64,000 nt of DNA from Gemmatimonadaceae bacterium (GTDB lineage Bacteria > Gemmatimonadota > Gemmatimonadetes > Gemmatimonadales > Gemmatimonadaceae): NCBI GenBank assembly GCA_020851035.1, contig JADZDM010000021.1:310001-374000 (forward strand). Direction: 5' to 3'. Positions 49,198 through 57,726 of the stretch are shown here, piece after piece; within the stretch, counting starts at the first letter, position 1, and every line of letters begins with the position of its first letter. The position numbers were made by a program, and so were the translations under genes. The notes beneath the pieces were generated by a model. The model saw only the letters and a list, made by a program, of their open reading frames with translations, ran no database searches and was not told the origin of the DNA.

Positions 49198-49932
49198 TCA
49201 GGCGCCGCGGCTCATCTCCAGCACGATCGCCCACTCGTCCGCCGTCACCGGCACGACCGACAGGCGACCCACCTTGATCAGCGCCATCTCCTTCAGCCGT
49301 TCACTGGCCTTGATCTCCGGCAGCGTGACCGGGCGTGGCAGCGCCTCCACCGCACGCACGTCCACCATGAACCAGGTCGGCGTCTCCGCCACCGACTCGG
49401 CATCGTGGTAGGGGTGCGTGGGATCCAGCGCCGTGTGGTCGGGATACCCCTCGCGCACCACCTCGCAGATGCCGACGATCGCCGACGGCTCGGCGTTGGA
49501 GTGGTAGTAGAAGGCCAGGTCACCGCACTTCATGCCGTCGCGGAGGAAGTTGCGCGCCCCCGTGTTCCGCACGCTGTCCCAGCAGGTCGTCTGCTTCGGT
49601 GCCGCCTGCAGGTCGCTGAACGAGAAGACGTCCGGCTCCGACTTGAGCAGCCAGTACCGCGTCTCGCCGGGCGCACGCGGGGCGAAGACGTGCGCCCACT
49701 TCCCCTGCTCGTACGGTGCCGATTGTGGTGCCTTCTTCGCGACGGAGGCGGCCGCGGGGCGCGACGCCGCGCCGGCCCTCGGGCGGGCGGCAGCGCCGCT
49801 CGCCGGAGCGACCTTCCCTCCCGCGCGCGGCTTCGCCGAGCCCTTCGTCGCCTGGCCCGTGCCGGCGGCGCCCTTGCGCGCCGGTGCCGTCGCCGCCGTC
49901 CGCCGTGTCACCGCTGCCTTCTTCACCGCCAT
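49198..49932 (-). CDS. EVE domain protein with a basic histone-like N-terminal tail
   Basis: The protein is 244 residues. Residues 1-75 are Ala, Lys, Arg, Gly and Pro only (MAVKKAAVTRRTAATAPARK and similar), like histone H1 or AlgP tails. From about 90 comes a full EVE domain: TRYWLLKSEPDVFSFSDL at the start, CWDSVRNTGARNFLRDGMK, GDLAFYYHSNAEPSAIVGI and WFMVDVRAVEALPRPVTL. EVE domains are PUA-like and bind modified bases in DNA or RNA; the bacterial form is usually about 150 residues with no tail. The tail would add unspecific nucleic-acid binding. It is a single gene between a GMC gene and a truncated haemoglobin. The ATG at 49932 is the only reasonable start. Confidence 0.9.
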   Translation of the reverse strand: MAVKKAAVTRRTAATAPARKGAAGTGQATKGSAKPRAGGKVAPASGAAARPRAGAASRPAAASVAKKAPQSAPYEQGKWAHVFAPRAPGETRYWLLKSEPDVFSFSDLQAAPKQTTCWDSVRNTGARNFLRDGMKCGDLAFYYHSNAEPSAIVGICEVVREGYPDHTALDPTHPYHDAESVAETPTWFMVDVRAVEALPRPVTLPEIKASERLKEMALIKVGRLSVVPVTADEWAIVLEMSRGA

Positions 49933-50048
49933 CGTCCGCTGCTCTCCGCAGAAGTCCGCCTGCGCCGCCGCTCCCGGCTACAGAATAGCTGTCGCGGCTG
50001 GCGCCCGCAGCATGCCGCCGGGCACACCTCACCGCGTATCATTCCGGA

Positions 50049-50438
50049 ATGGACACTGCACCAACGCACTACGAGGACCTGGGCGGAGAAGCCGGCATCC
50101 GTGCGCTGGTGGACCGGTTCTACGACCTGATGGACAGCGCGCCGGAGGCCGTGCACGTCCGCGCGCTCCACGCGACGAGCCTCAAGGCCTCGCGAGAGAA
50201 GCTGCGCCTCTTCCTCACCGGCTGGACCGGCGGGCCGCAGCTCTACGTCGAGCAGTACGGCCACCCCATGCTTCGCCGCCGCCACTTTCCGTTCGCCATC
50301 GGCACGGTCGAGCGCGACGAGTGGCTCTGGTGCATGAATCGCGCGCTGGACGATCATGAGATGGACCCTGCGCTCCGCGCCTTCCTGCAGCAGCGGATGC
50401 AGGCGCTCGCCGACCAAATGCGGAACACCGACGGCTGA
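50049..50438 (+). CDS. Group II truncated haemoglobin
   Basis: The protein is 129 residues. The 2-on-2 globin features are in place: YEDLGGEAGIRALVDRFYDLM (helices A and B with the B10 Tyr region), LFLTGWTGGPQLYVE, the proximal His 79 in RRRHFPFAIG and the conserved Trp of helix G in DEWLWCMNRAL. This pattern matches the trHbO type, which binds O2 and NO and protects against oxidative or nitrosative stress. It is soluble and haem-binding. It is divergent from the EVE gene with a 116-base gap and stands alone, convergent with the hypothetical gene at 50461. Confidence 0.93.
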   Translation: MDTAPTHYEDLGGEAGIRALVDRFYDLMDSAPEAVHVRALHATSLKASREKLRLFLTGWTGGPQLYVEQYGHPMLRRRHFPFAIGTVERDEWLWCMNRALDDHEMDPALRAFLQQRMQALADQMRNTDG

Positions 50439-50460
50439 GCCGCACCGTCGTGCACCACGG

Positions 50461-51624
50461 TCAGCGACGCACGTAGCTGTCCCCGTCCAGCCAGATCACG
50501 CTCTTCGGGTCGGTGGGATCGGTGACCAGGATCCGGCGTTCCTCGCTGCCGTCGTCGTAGCGGATGTTCAGCGTGATCCCATCGATCGTGTAGCGCCCCC
50601 GCTGCGCCGGCGATGCGCCGCTGGTCGCGACGCTGATGTCACCGGCGCTGGCGGTGGACCCGGTGCTGCCGTCCCGCACCACGCGCCCGTCGGGGGCGAA
50701 CAGGTATTGCGACACCACCGTCACCGATGCCGTGCCGCCGATGGCGATGTTGCCGGTCCCGGCCGACCGCCGGAAGCGACCGTTCAGCCGGAAGTCACGC
50801 GGCAGGGTGCCGTACGTGCGCTGGAACTCGAGCTTGTCCCACTTGCCGTCCTTCAGCAACTGCACCTCGCCGCCTGCTCGGCGCCAGCGCGTCCAGTCAC
50901 CGGCATCGGCGCGGCGGTGCGCGTCGATCCCGCCGGGAAAGCCAAGCCCTGCCACATCGGTCAGCGCGGTGCCGTCGCGGAACAGCACCACGGGATAGAC
51001 CTTGATCCCGATCCAGCCGCCCATGCCCATCTCGGGGCGGGTGTCGAAGCCGAAGGACTCGATGCGCTGGACGAGCGCCGACGTCGCGGCGCGCGCGGCG
51101 GGGTCGGCGGGCCGCGGCGGGGCGGCGGGGGGCGACGACGACGGGGTGCTGCGGGGAGATTCCGTCCCGGCGCCCGCGTTCCGGCCCCCTGCTGCCACAG
51201 TGGCTCCGCTGCGAGCCCGCAGCGCGCGCAGCATCTCCGGTGAGTTCGCCGCGAACTGGGCCTGCCGCTCCCCAACCAGCGAGACCGCGGCGGCGCAGGC
51301 TGCGCGATCCTCGTAGCTCGCGAACTGCTTCTCGAACCCGGCGCGCAACTGCTCGAACCGGGCATGCAGCGCCTCGTCACGCTCGAGCTCGGCCACCCGC
51401 GCCCGGACCAGCGCCACCTCGTTCACGCGTTGCCACGTGCTCACCTTCTCCTGCTCGGCCGGCGTGAAGGCGTTTTGCGCCGTGCACCGGGCCGCGAACA
51501 TGTCGTAGCCCATGACCGCCACGGCCGACACGAGGAAGGTCCGGTCATTCACGTCGAGTGTCTGCGCCGGTGCAGCCGTCGCCAGCACGGCGCCGAGCAT
51601 CAGGCCAAGCCATCCCTGCCGCAT
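50461..51624 (-). CDS. Hypothetical secreted protein
   Basis: The protein is 387 residues and not recognised. It starts MRQGWLGLMLGAVLATAAPAQ, a signal peptide. Part one (to about 140) is helical with two Cys residues (ARCTAQNAF and DRAACAAAV), which could pair. A Pro/Ser/Ala-rich linker (about 140-175) leads to part two, a beta-rich domain (WIGIKVYPVVLFRDGTALTD; LPRDFRLNGRFRRSAGTGN) that ends in ERRILVTDPTDPKSVIWLDG. The second half resembles lipocalin-like or response domains of unknown function seen in secreted proteins, but no family is certain. Single gene, convergent with the globin. Confidence 0.7.
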   Translation of the reverse strand: MRQGWLGLMLGAVLATAAPAQTLDVNDRTFLVSAVAVMGYDMFAARCTAQNAFTPAEQEKVSTWQRVNEVALVRARVAELERDEALHARFEQLRAGFEKQFASYEDRAACAAAVSLVGERQAQFAANSPEMLRALRARSGATVAAGGRNAGAGTESPRSTPSSSPPAAPPRPADPAARAATSALVQRIESFGFDTRPEMGMGGWIGIKVYPVVLFRDGTALTDVAGLGFPGGIDAHRRADAGDWTRWRRAGGEVQLLKDGKWDKLEFQRTYGTLPRDFRLNGRFRRSAGTGNIAIGGTASVTVVSQYLFAPDGRVVRDGSTGSTASAGDISVATSGASPAQRGRYTIDGITLNIRYDDGSEERRILVTDPTDPKSVIWLDGDSYVRR

Positions 51625-51785
51625 CCCACCTCCGCGTGACCGCCGTCATGCCGCACCCGTTCCGCGCGACGCCCGGCGCGCAGCGTTGCAAGTTGCATGC
51701 GGATGTGCCGGCCCGTGCGTGGCGAGACGTCAGCGGGGCGTACGGCCGAAGCCGCACGCCCCGCAGGTGTCCCGCGTCGCCTGGT

Positions 51786-52394
51786 TCAGCGCGCGGTGGT
51801 CGTCAGCGTCGCGGTGCAGGTCTCGTGCGGCGGCAGCGTCTGCAGGTAGATGTAGTCGATCACGCCGTTCTGCTGGTAGTTCGTCGCCGTGAAGGTGAAG
51901 GTGTACGTGCCCGGCTGCACGCCGCGGCCCAGGTTCGTGATCGTGTAGCCGACCGTGCTCAGGCCCTGCGTCCCGCCGAAGCTCATCGCCGTCACGCCCT
52001 GCGCATCGTCGGCGATGCGGAAGGTCTCGTAGCCGCCCAGCGAGGTCTGCGGGAAGAGGCTGGGGAACACCGCCGGCCCGGTCGGCGCCGCGGCTGCCGT
52101 GCCCACGATGACGGCCTCGATCCGGTTGTCGCGGCCACTGCGGAGTGACACCGTCATGCTGGAGCCGGCCGTGCAGGTGGCTGCGGCCGAGACACGGTCG
52201 ATCACCGCATAGACCGGCACGACCGGCGCCGGCGTGCCGCCGCCCTTCCCGCCACCGCCACCACCACCACCACCGCCACCCGATCCGCCCTTCAGCGAGA
52301 CCGGCTCGAGCGGCGATGACGAGGAGTCGGTGCAGGCGGTGGCGGTGCTCGCGAGGACGAGGAGGGCGAGGGCGGCGCGGACGGAGAGCTTCAT
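51786..52394 (-). CDS. Secreted protein or lipoprotein with a polyglycine linker
   Basis: The protein is 202 residues from the ATG at 52394 (MKLSVRAALALLVLASTATA), a signal sequence followed by a Cys that could be lipidated although the lipobox (TATAC) is poor. After SSSSPLEPVSLKGGS come about 11 Gly residues in a row, then KGGGTPAP and a beta-rich domain of about 150 residues with two further Cys residues (AATCTAGSS and HETCTATL) likely forming a disulphide. The Gly tract is coded by a CCA/CCG triplet run on the plus strand. No known family is recognised. It is a single gene with the class C repeat array in its upstream space. Confidence 0.68.
   Translation of the reverse strand: MKLSVRAALALLVLASTATACTDSSSSPLEPVSLKGGSGGGGGGGGGGGKGGGTPAPVVPVYAVIDRVSAAATCTAGSSMTVSLRSGRDNRIEAVIVGTAAAAPTGPAVFPSLFPQTSLGGYETFRIADDAQGVTAMSFGGTQGLSTVGYTITNLGRGVQPGTYTFTFTATNYQQNGVIDYIYLQTLPPHETCTATLTTTAR
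52251..52280. repeat. CCA/CCG triplet run coding polyglycine
   Basis: A run of about ten CCN triplets (GGN on the coding strand) inside the lipoprotein gene. Length changes by triplets would alter the Gly linker without a frameshift. Confidence 0.75.
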
Positions 52395-52614
52395 GGTGAC
52401 TCCAGAGTGGGATCGGTTCGGCGCACCGGTCGGCACGCCACGCCCCCCACCTGAGCACGAACGGTTCCCACCGGCACGGATCACACAAGTGCTTGCCGGA
52501 CAATGACTTGGACAACTCCGTTCACCACCGGAGCCGGGCCGGGCTGTAACGTGCCGATACAGCGCGTATCGCGGCGGTATGCGGTGGCGATCGTGGAGCG
52601 AGGGGCTGCACGGC

Positions 52615-52789
52615 GTTCAAGATCCCCGTCCCCTCGAACTCGAGATCCCCGTCCCCTTGAACGCGAGATCCCCGGCCCGTTGAACTCAAGATCCCCGTCC
52701 CCTTGAACTCGAGATCCCCGTCCCCTTGAACTCAAGATCCCCGTCCCCTTGAACCGCTTTCCGTTCAAGATCCCCGTCCCCTTGAACGG
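52615..52789. repeat. Seven-copy 23-bp GATCCCCGTCCCCTTGAAC array, class C
   Basis: Unit starts are at 52621, 52644, 52667, 52690, 52713, 52736 and 52769, giving a period of 23 except for a 33-base last step. Copies differ at few positions (CTTGAACTCGA, CTTGAACTCAA). The array fills the space between two minus-strand genes, ending 11 bases from the stop of the ligase. Related copies lie at 4574-4707 and, more degenerate, at 62076-62128. Confidence 0.92.
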
Positions 52790-52799
52790 CCGGTGCGAC

Positions 52800-54719
52800 T
52801 CAGCCGCCGCTCGGTGAGATCGGGCCGGCCGCCCGCGCCCGGGTCGCCACCGCAGCGGCGATCTCGTCCAGCGCCGCGGGGTCGTCGATCGTCGGCGGCA
52901 TCGTCCACGCCTCGCCATCCGCGATGGCCCGCATCGTCTTGCGCAGCACCTTCCCCGACCGGGTCTTCGGCAGCCGCGACACCACCAGCGCCTGCCGGAA
53001 GTTCGCCACCGGCCCCACCTGCGAGCGCACCAGCTGCACCAGCTCGTCCACGATCGCGGCATGCGGGCGGCTCACCCCCGACTTCAACACCACGAAGCCC
53101 AGCGGCAGTTGCGTCTTGAGCGGGTCCTTCACCCCCACCACCGCACATTCGGCCACGTCGGGGTGGCTGGCCAGCGCCTGCTCCATCGACCCCGTGGAGA
53201 GGTTGTGCCCCGCCACGATGATGATGTCGTCCACCCGCCCCATGATGAACAGGTAGCCGTCCTCGTCGGTGTAGCCGCCGTCACCGGTGAGGTAGTAGCC
53301 GGGATACTTCGCCAGGTACGTCTCGATGTAGCGCGCATCGTTGCGCCACAGCGTCGGCAGCGTGCCGGGGGGCAGCGGCAGGCGGATCGCGACCGCGCCC
53401 TCCTTGTTGGCGGGGAGCTGCGCGCCGTCCTCGTCGAGGATCTCCACCACGTACCCCGGCACCGGCATGGTCGGCGAGCCGGGCTTCACCGGGAACATGC
53501 CGAGCCCGATGCAGTTGGCGGCTACCGCCCAGCCGGTCTCCGTCTGCCACCAGTGATCGATCACCGGGCGCTGGAGCAGGGCCCGGGCCCAGTGGTACGT
53601 GTCGGGATCGAGGCGTTCGCCAGCGAGGAACAAGGCGCGGAAGCGCGAGAGATCGTACTTCCCGTGCAGCGCCCCGGTCGGATCCTCGCGTTTGATCGCG
53701 CGGAACGCCGTCGGGGCCGTGAACAGCACCCGCACGTCGTGCTCCTCGATCACACGCCAGAACTCGCCGGCATCCGGCGTGCCGACCGGCTTGCCCTCGT
53801 GCACCACCGTGGTGCAGCCGGCCAGCAGCGGCGCGTACACGATGTACGAGTGGCCCACCGCCCAGCCGAAGTCACTGGCCGACCAGAACACCTCGCCCGG
53901 TTCCACGCCATACACGTGCTTCATGGACCAGAGCAGCGCGACGGCGTGACCGCCGTTGTCGCGGACCACGCCCTTGGGACTGCCGGTCGTCCCCGAGGTG
54001 TACAGGATGTAGAGCGGATCGGTGGCCTGCACCGGCACGCAGGGCACCGGTGCTGCGGCGGCCTCCGCCTCGCGCCAGTCCAGGTCACGCCCAGGCGTCA
54101 GCGTGCACGGGTGCACCGAGCGCTGCAGCACCACGCAGGCGGCCGGGACATGGGTGGCGAGGGTGAGCGCCTCGTCCAGCAGCGGCTTGTACGGCACGAC
54201 GCGCTGCACCTCGATGCCGCAGCTGGCGGTGAGCACCACCTTCGGCTGCGCGTCATCGATGCGCACCGCCAGCTCCTGCGGCGCGAAGCCGCCGAACACC
54301 ACGGAGTGCACCGCCCCGATGCGCGCGCAGGCGTACATGCCGATCAGCGTCTCCGGCACCATCGGCATGTAGATCACCACCCGGTCGCCCCGGGCCACGC
54401 CCAGCGACTGCAGCACGCCGGCGAACCGCGCCACCTCGTCGCGCAGCTCGCGATAGCTGATCGTGCGCTGCTGCTGCGTGACGGGGCTGTCCCAGATCAC
54501 GGCCGCCTGCGCGCCGCGACCGTCGTTCACGTGCCGGTCGATGGCGTTGAAGCAGGTGTTCAGTTCCCCGCCGCGGAACCAGCGGTACAGCGGGGCGGCG
54601 CTGTCGTCCAGCACGCGATCCCAGGGGCGGTCCCAGTGCAGCGCAGATGCGGCCTCGGCCCAGAATCCCTCGGGATCGCTGATGGACCTGGCATAGGCGC
54701 TGACGTACGGAGTGGTCAC
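52800..54719 (-). CDS. Propionyl-CoA/acetyl-CoA synthetase-type acyl-CoA ligase (PrpE-like)
   Basis: The protein is 639 residues from a GTG at 54719; the frame is open to 54833 but the added residues are not typical. It is an AMP-forming acyl-CoA ligase: LYILYTSGTTGSPKGVV (P-loop), DFGWAVGHSYIVYAPLL, HWWQTETGW, LTGDGGYTDEDGY and PKTRSGKVLRKTMR near the end, where the Lys is the acetylation-controlled catalytic residue. The sequence HEGKPVGTPD and LFTAPTAFRAIKREDP favours the PrpE/ACSS3 (propionate-activating) group over acetate Acs. It would make propionyl-CoA or a similar short-chain CoA. No methylcitrate gene is nearby. Its terminator region is the class C array. Confidence 0.9.
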   Translation of the reverse strand: MTTPYVSAYARSISDPEGFWAEAASALHWDRPWDRVLDDSAAPLYRWFRGGELNTCFNAIDRHVNDGRGAQAAVIWDSPVTQQQRTISYRELRDEVARFAGVLQSLGVARGDRVVIYMPMVPETLIGMYACARIGAVHSVVFGGFAPQELAVRIDDAQPKVVLTASCGIEVQRVVPYKPLLDEALTLATHVPAACVVLQRSVHPCTLTPGRDLDWREAEAAAAPVPCVPVQATDPLYILYTSGTTGSPKGVVRDNGGHAVALLWSMKHVYGVEPGEVFWSASDFGWAVGHSYIVYAPLLAGCTTVVHEGKPVGTPDAGEFWRVIEEHDVRVLFTAPTAFRAIKREDPTGALHGKYDLSRFRALFLAGERLDPDTYHWARALLQRPVIDHWWQTETGWAVAANCIGLGMFPVKPGSPTMPVPGYVVEILDEDGAQLPANKEGAVAIRLPLPPGTLPTLWRNDARYIETYLAKYPGYYLTGDGGYTDEDGYLFIMGRVDDIIIVAGHNLSTGSMEQALASHPDVAECAVVGVKDPLKTQLPLGFVVLKSGVSRPHAAIVDELVQLVRSQVGPVANFRQALVVSRLPKTRSGKVLRKTMRAIADGEAWTMPPTIDDPAALDEIAAAVATRARAAGPISPSGG

Positions 54720-54914
54720 GGGCAGCGGGCGAGATGTGGACACGCAGCCGGGCGCGGCGGCCCGTCGTGTGCATGCGCCAACTTCGCGTCCGCGGCAGAC
54801 GCTGTCGAGGGTGGCGGAACATGTGGGCGGCACCGTGCTGTAGAAGTTGGTTCACCGCCCGCACGTCCGCGGCACATCGCAGCACATCCGCAGCACACCG
54901 GCACCAGAGAGCCC

Positions 54915-56102
54915 ATGCGCATCCAGTCCGTGCTCGTCGCCGGTGTCACGCTCGTGTCTGGTCTCGCCGCGTGCGGACCGGCTGGATCGCTTCGCGGGTT
55001 GCGGTCCGAGCCGCGCAGCGCGCACGAGCGGTACGCGCGGTCGCTGCGCGACGCGGGACTGGACTCCACTGCGATGGGACGCGAGTGGCTGGCGGCCGGC
55101 GACAGTGCGCTGCGTTCGCCGTACCAGGTCACGCTGCCGAGGCGTGAGATCGGGGTCTATTCGCGTGACGAGGCGCGTGCGGTGGCCTACAGCTTTCCGC
55201 TGCGGGCCGGCGAACGGCTGCGCGTCGAGTTGCGGGCGGAGGGAGAGGCGTCGCGGCTCTACCTCGACCTGTTCGAGGTCGGCACGGACTCGCTCCGCCC
55301 CTTCGACCATCTCGCGTCGGCGGGGCCGGCCACACCCGCCGACAGCGCGGCGCCGGCCCTCACGCTCGACGTCGAGGCGCCGCGCACCGGCATGTTCGCG
55401 CTCCGGCTGCAGCCGGAACTGCTGCGCCGCGGCCGCTTCGAGCTCTCCTTCCGCGTGGAGCCGACGCTGGCCTTTCCCGTCTCGGGGCGCTCGAACGCTG
55501 CCATCCAGAGCCTGTTCGGGGTGGACCGCGACGGCGGCCGCCGCGCGCACCACGGCATCGACATCTTTGCGCCGCGCGGCACGCCGGCGCTGGCGGGCGC
55601 GGACGGCGTCGTGCGCAGCATCGACCCGAATCCGCTCGGCGGCAACGTGGTCTGGCTGGCTGACGAACGCCGGAGCCAGGTGCTGTACTACGCCCATCTC
55701 GACCGGCACAACGTGGTTGCGGGCCAACGGGTGCGCCGCGGCGACACCGTCGGATTCGTGGGCAACACCGGGAACGCGCGAACCACCCCGCCGCACCTGC
55801 ACTTCGGCATCTACCGCCGCCCGGAGGGTCCGATCGACCCGCTCCCGTTCGTCTGGGAAGTGCGCGATGCGGCGCTGGCCGTCACCGCCGATACGGCCCT
55901 GCTCGGACGACGGGCGACGCTGCGCCGCGGCGCGCCGTCGCGGTTCGCGCTGACCCCCGGCGGCGGGACCGCCGCCACCGGCGCACTCCGGCCCGCCGAC
56001 AGCCTCCGGGTCATGGGCGCGGCGGCCGGCACCTACCGCGTGCAGCTCGACGACGGGCGCTCCGGGTACCTGCCGGCCGGGAGTGTGCGCGCGGCGCAGT
56101 GA
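54915..56102 (+). CDS. M23 family metallopeptidase lipoprotein
   Basis: The protein is 395 residues from the ATG at 54915 (MRIQSVLVAGVTLVSGLAAC), a perfect lipobox LAAC, so it is a lipoprotein in the cell envelope. A beta-domain of about 150 residues precedes the LytM core at about 200-310: RRAHHGIDIFAPRGTPALA (His, Asp ligands), YYAHLDRHNVV, and TTPPHLHFGIYR (His-x-His). These complete the zinc site of a Gly-Gly or DD-endopeptidase-type peptidoglycan hydrolase. A C-terminal SH3-like part (LRPADSLRVMGAAAGTYRVQ) may bind the wall. It is divergent from the acyl-CoA ligase gene. Confidence 0.93.
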   Translation: MRIQSVLVAGVTLVSGLAACGPAGSLRGLRSEPRSAHERYARSLRDAGLDSTAMGREWLAAGDSALRSPYQVTLPRREIGVYSRDEARAVAYSFPLRAGERLRVELRAEGEASRLYLDLFEVGTDSLRPFDHLASAGPATPADSAAPALTLDVEAPRTGMFALRLQPELLRRGRFELSFRVEPTLAFPVSGRSNAAIQSLFGVDRDGGRRAHHGIDIFAPRGTPALAGADGVVRSIDPNPLGGNVVWLADERRSQVLYYAHLDRHNVVAGQRVRRGDTVGFVGNTGNARTTPPHLHFGIYRRPEGPIDPLPFVWEVRDAALAVTADTALLGRRATLRRGAPSRFALTPGGGTAATGALRPADSLRVMGAAAGTYRVQLDDGRSGYLPAGSVRAAQ

Positions 56103-56217
56103 CGCACGGCCGGCAACGCTGCCCGCGCCGCGGGCGTAGGTGGAGGAGAGCCATCGAGGCCGGAACGCACGCCGGTAAGTTCAGGTGACGGCTACGTGAC
56201 ACCCTTCACCACGATTC

Positions 56218-57726
56218 ATGCGGCGTCCCGCCCTCCCGACTCCCGCTCTTTTCCGTGCGACGGTGCTCATTGCCGTCGCACTTGCTGCCTCTGGATGCGC
56301 CACGGCCCCACCGGCGACGGTCGGCGGCGTGGCGGCGACCAGCCCGTCGCCGGCCCGTGCGTGGGCCCCGGCACCCCGGGCCGGCGAACGGCTCAGCGCC
56401 GGCGAAGTCGCCCTCTCGACCCACGGTGCGCCACCATCGACGCCGTCCGGCCCCGGCGACCTGACCCTGGCCGACGCGGTGGACCTGGCCCTCGGCAACA
56501 GCCCCGCGACCAGGCTCACCTGGGCGCAGGCCCGGGCCGCCGCGGCCGCATACGGCTCCGCCAACGGCCGGTTCTTCCCCACCATCACGGCTGACGTCAC
56601 CGGCGGCCCCGCACGCGCCATCTCGGCCAACCCGGCCCGCTTGCCCGCCGATCGCCGCACGCTCGTGCCGTCCGTCTCGCTGCAATACCTGCTCTTCGAC
56701 TTCGGCGGGCGCACCGGCACCTCGCGCGCGGCACGCGAGGCCCTCTTCGCCGCCGACTTCGCGCACAATGCCAACCTGCAGGCCGTCATGCTGCAGACAC
56801 AGCAGGCGTACTTCGCACACCAGGCGGCCACCGGCGTGCTGGCGGCCGCACAGGCCACGGTCACCACCGCGCGCCGCAACCTCGAGGCGGCAGACCGTCG
56901 GCACGAGGTGGGCCTGGCGACCATCGCCGACGTCCTCCAGGCGCGCACCGCACTGGCACAGGCGGAGCTCACCGCACAGGGTGCCGACGGCGCACTGCAG
57001 GCCGCCCGCGCCACCCTCGCGCTGGCGATGGGCATCGAGGCCAACCGGCCGTTCACGGTGCGCGCCGACAGCACCGAGCTCCCCATCCGCCCGCTGGCGG
57101 AGAGCGTGGACTCGCTCATCGCGCGCGCAGAACGGGATCGTCCCGACCTCGCGGCCGCGCGTGCCCTGGTGCGCCAGGGTGAGGCGCAGGTGACGGTGGC
57201 CCGCTCGGCGCTGCGGCCGACGCTCACGATGGGCAGCACGGCGGGCCGCAACTTCGCCAACGTCGCCACCCTCGAGGGCCAGACCTACGCCCTCACGCTC
57301 GGCCTGCAGATCCCGATCTTCAGCGGCAACGCCCGACAGTACGACGTGGTCACTGCACGCGAGAACGCCGCCGCCGCCGCCGCGCGCGCCGAGTTGTCGC
57401 GGGTCCTGGCGGCGGCGCAGGTCTACACCGCGTACCACGCGCTGCGAACGGCTGCGCTGCGCGTGACCACGTCGCAGGCGCTGCTGGCCACGGCCACGCA
57501 ATCCGAGCAGGTGGCGCGCGGGCGCTACGCCGAGGGGGTCGGCAACATCCTCGACGTGCTGCTGGCGCAGAATGCGCTCGCCGATGCGCGGGCGCAGGCC
57601 GTGACCGCGCGCTGGACCTGGTTCTCCGCTCTCGCGCAACTGGCGCGCGACGCCGGTGCGCTCACTCCCGCCGGCCCCGCCGGCTTCCGATTTTCGCAGG
57701 ACTCCACCGGTGGGACGCCCCGATGA
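56218..57726 (+). CDS. TolC family outer membrane efflux protein
   Basis: The protein is 502 residues from the ATG at 56218. The leader ends in ALAASGCATAPP, a lipobox, so the protein is a lipidated outer membrane factor as in OprM/CusC. It has the two internal repeats of the TolC family, each with long helices: LADAVDLALGNSPATRLTWA and QARTALAQAELTAQGADGAL, followed by RDRPDLAAARALVRQGEAQV and the second set ending RYAEGVGNILDVLLAQNAL. Its stop overlaps the start of the adaptor gene by four bases (ATGA). It is the first gene of a three-gene RND operon and the channel of that pump. Confidence 0.93.
   Translation: MRRPALPTPALFRATVLIAVALAASGCATAPPATVGGVAATSPSPARAWAPAPRAGERLSAGEVALSTHGAPPSTPSGPGDLTLADAVDLALGNSPATRLTWAQARAAAAAYGSANGRFFPTITADVTGGPARAISANPARLPADRRTLVPSVSLQYLLFDFGGRTGTSRAAREALFAADFAHNANLQAVMLQTQQAYFAHQAATGVLAAAQATVTTARRNLEAADRRHEVGLATIADVLQARTALAQAELTAQGADGALQAARATLALAMGIEANRPFTVRADSTELPIRPLAESVDSLIARAERDRPDLAAARALVRQGEAQVTVARSALRPTLTMGSTAGRNFANVATLEGQTYALTLGLQIPIFSGNARQYDVVTARENAAAAAARAELSRVLAAAQVYTAYHALRTAALRVTTSQALLATATQSEQVARGRYAEGVGNILDVLLAQNALADARAQAVTARWTWFSALAQLARDAGALTPAGPAGFRFSQDSTGGTPR

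Noticed and set aside
52615-52789. Possible CRISPR array
   Set aside because: The 23-bp units are directly adjacent with no unique spacers and no cas gene is present; it is a tandem repeat.
53061-54914. Upstream half of a 1013-residue plus frame leading into the M23 gene
   Set aside because: It is antisense to the acyl-CoA ligase; the lipobox start at 54915 is the true M23 start.
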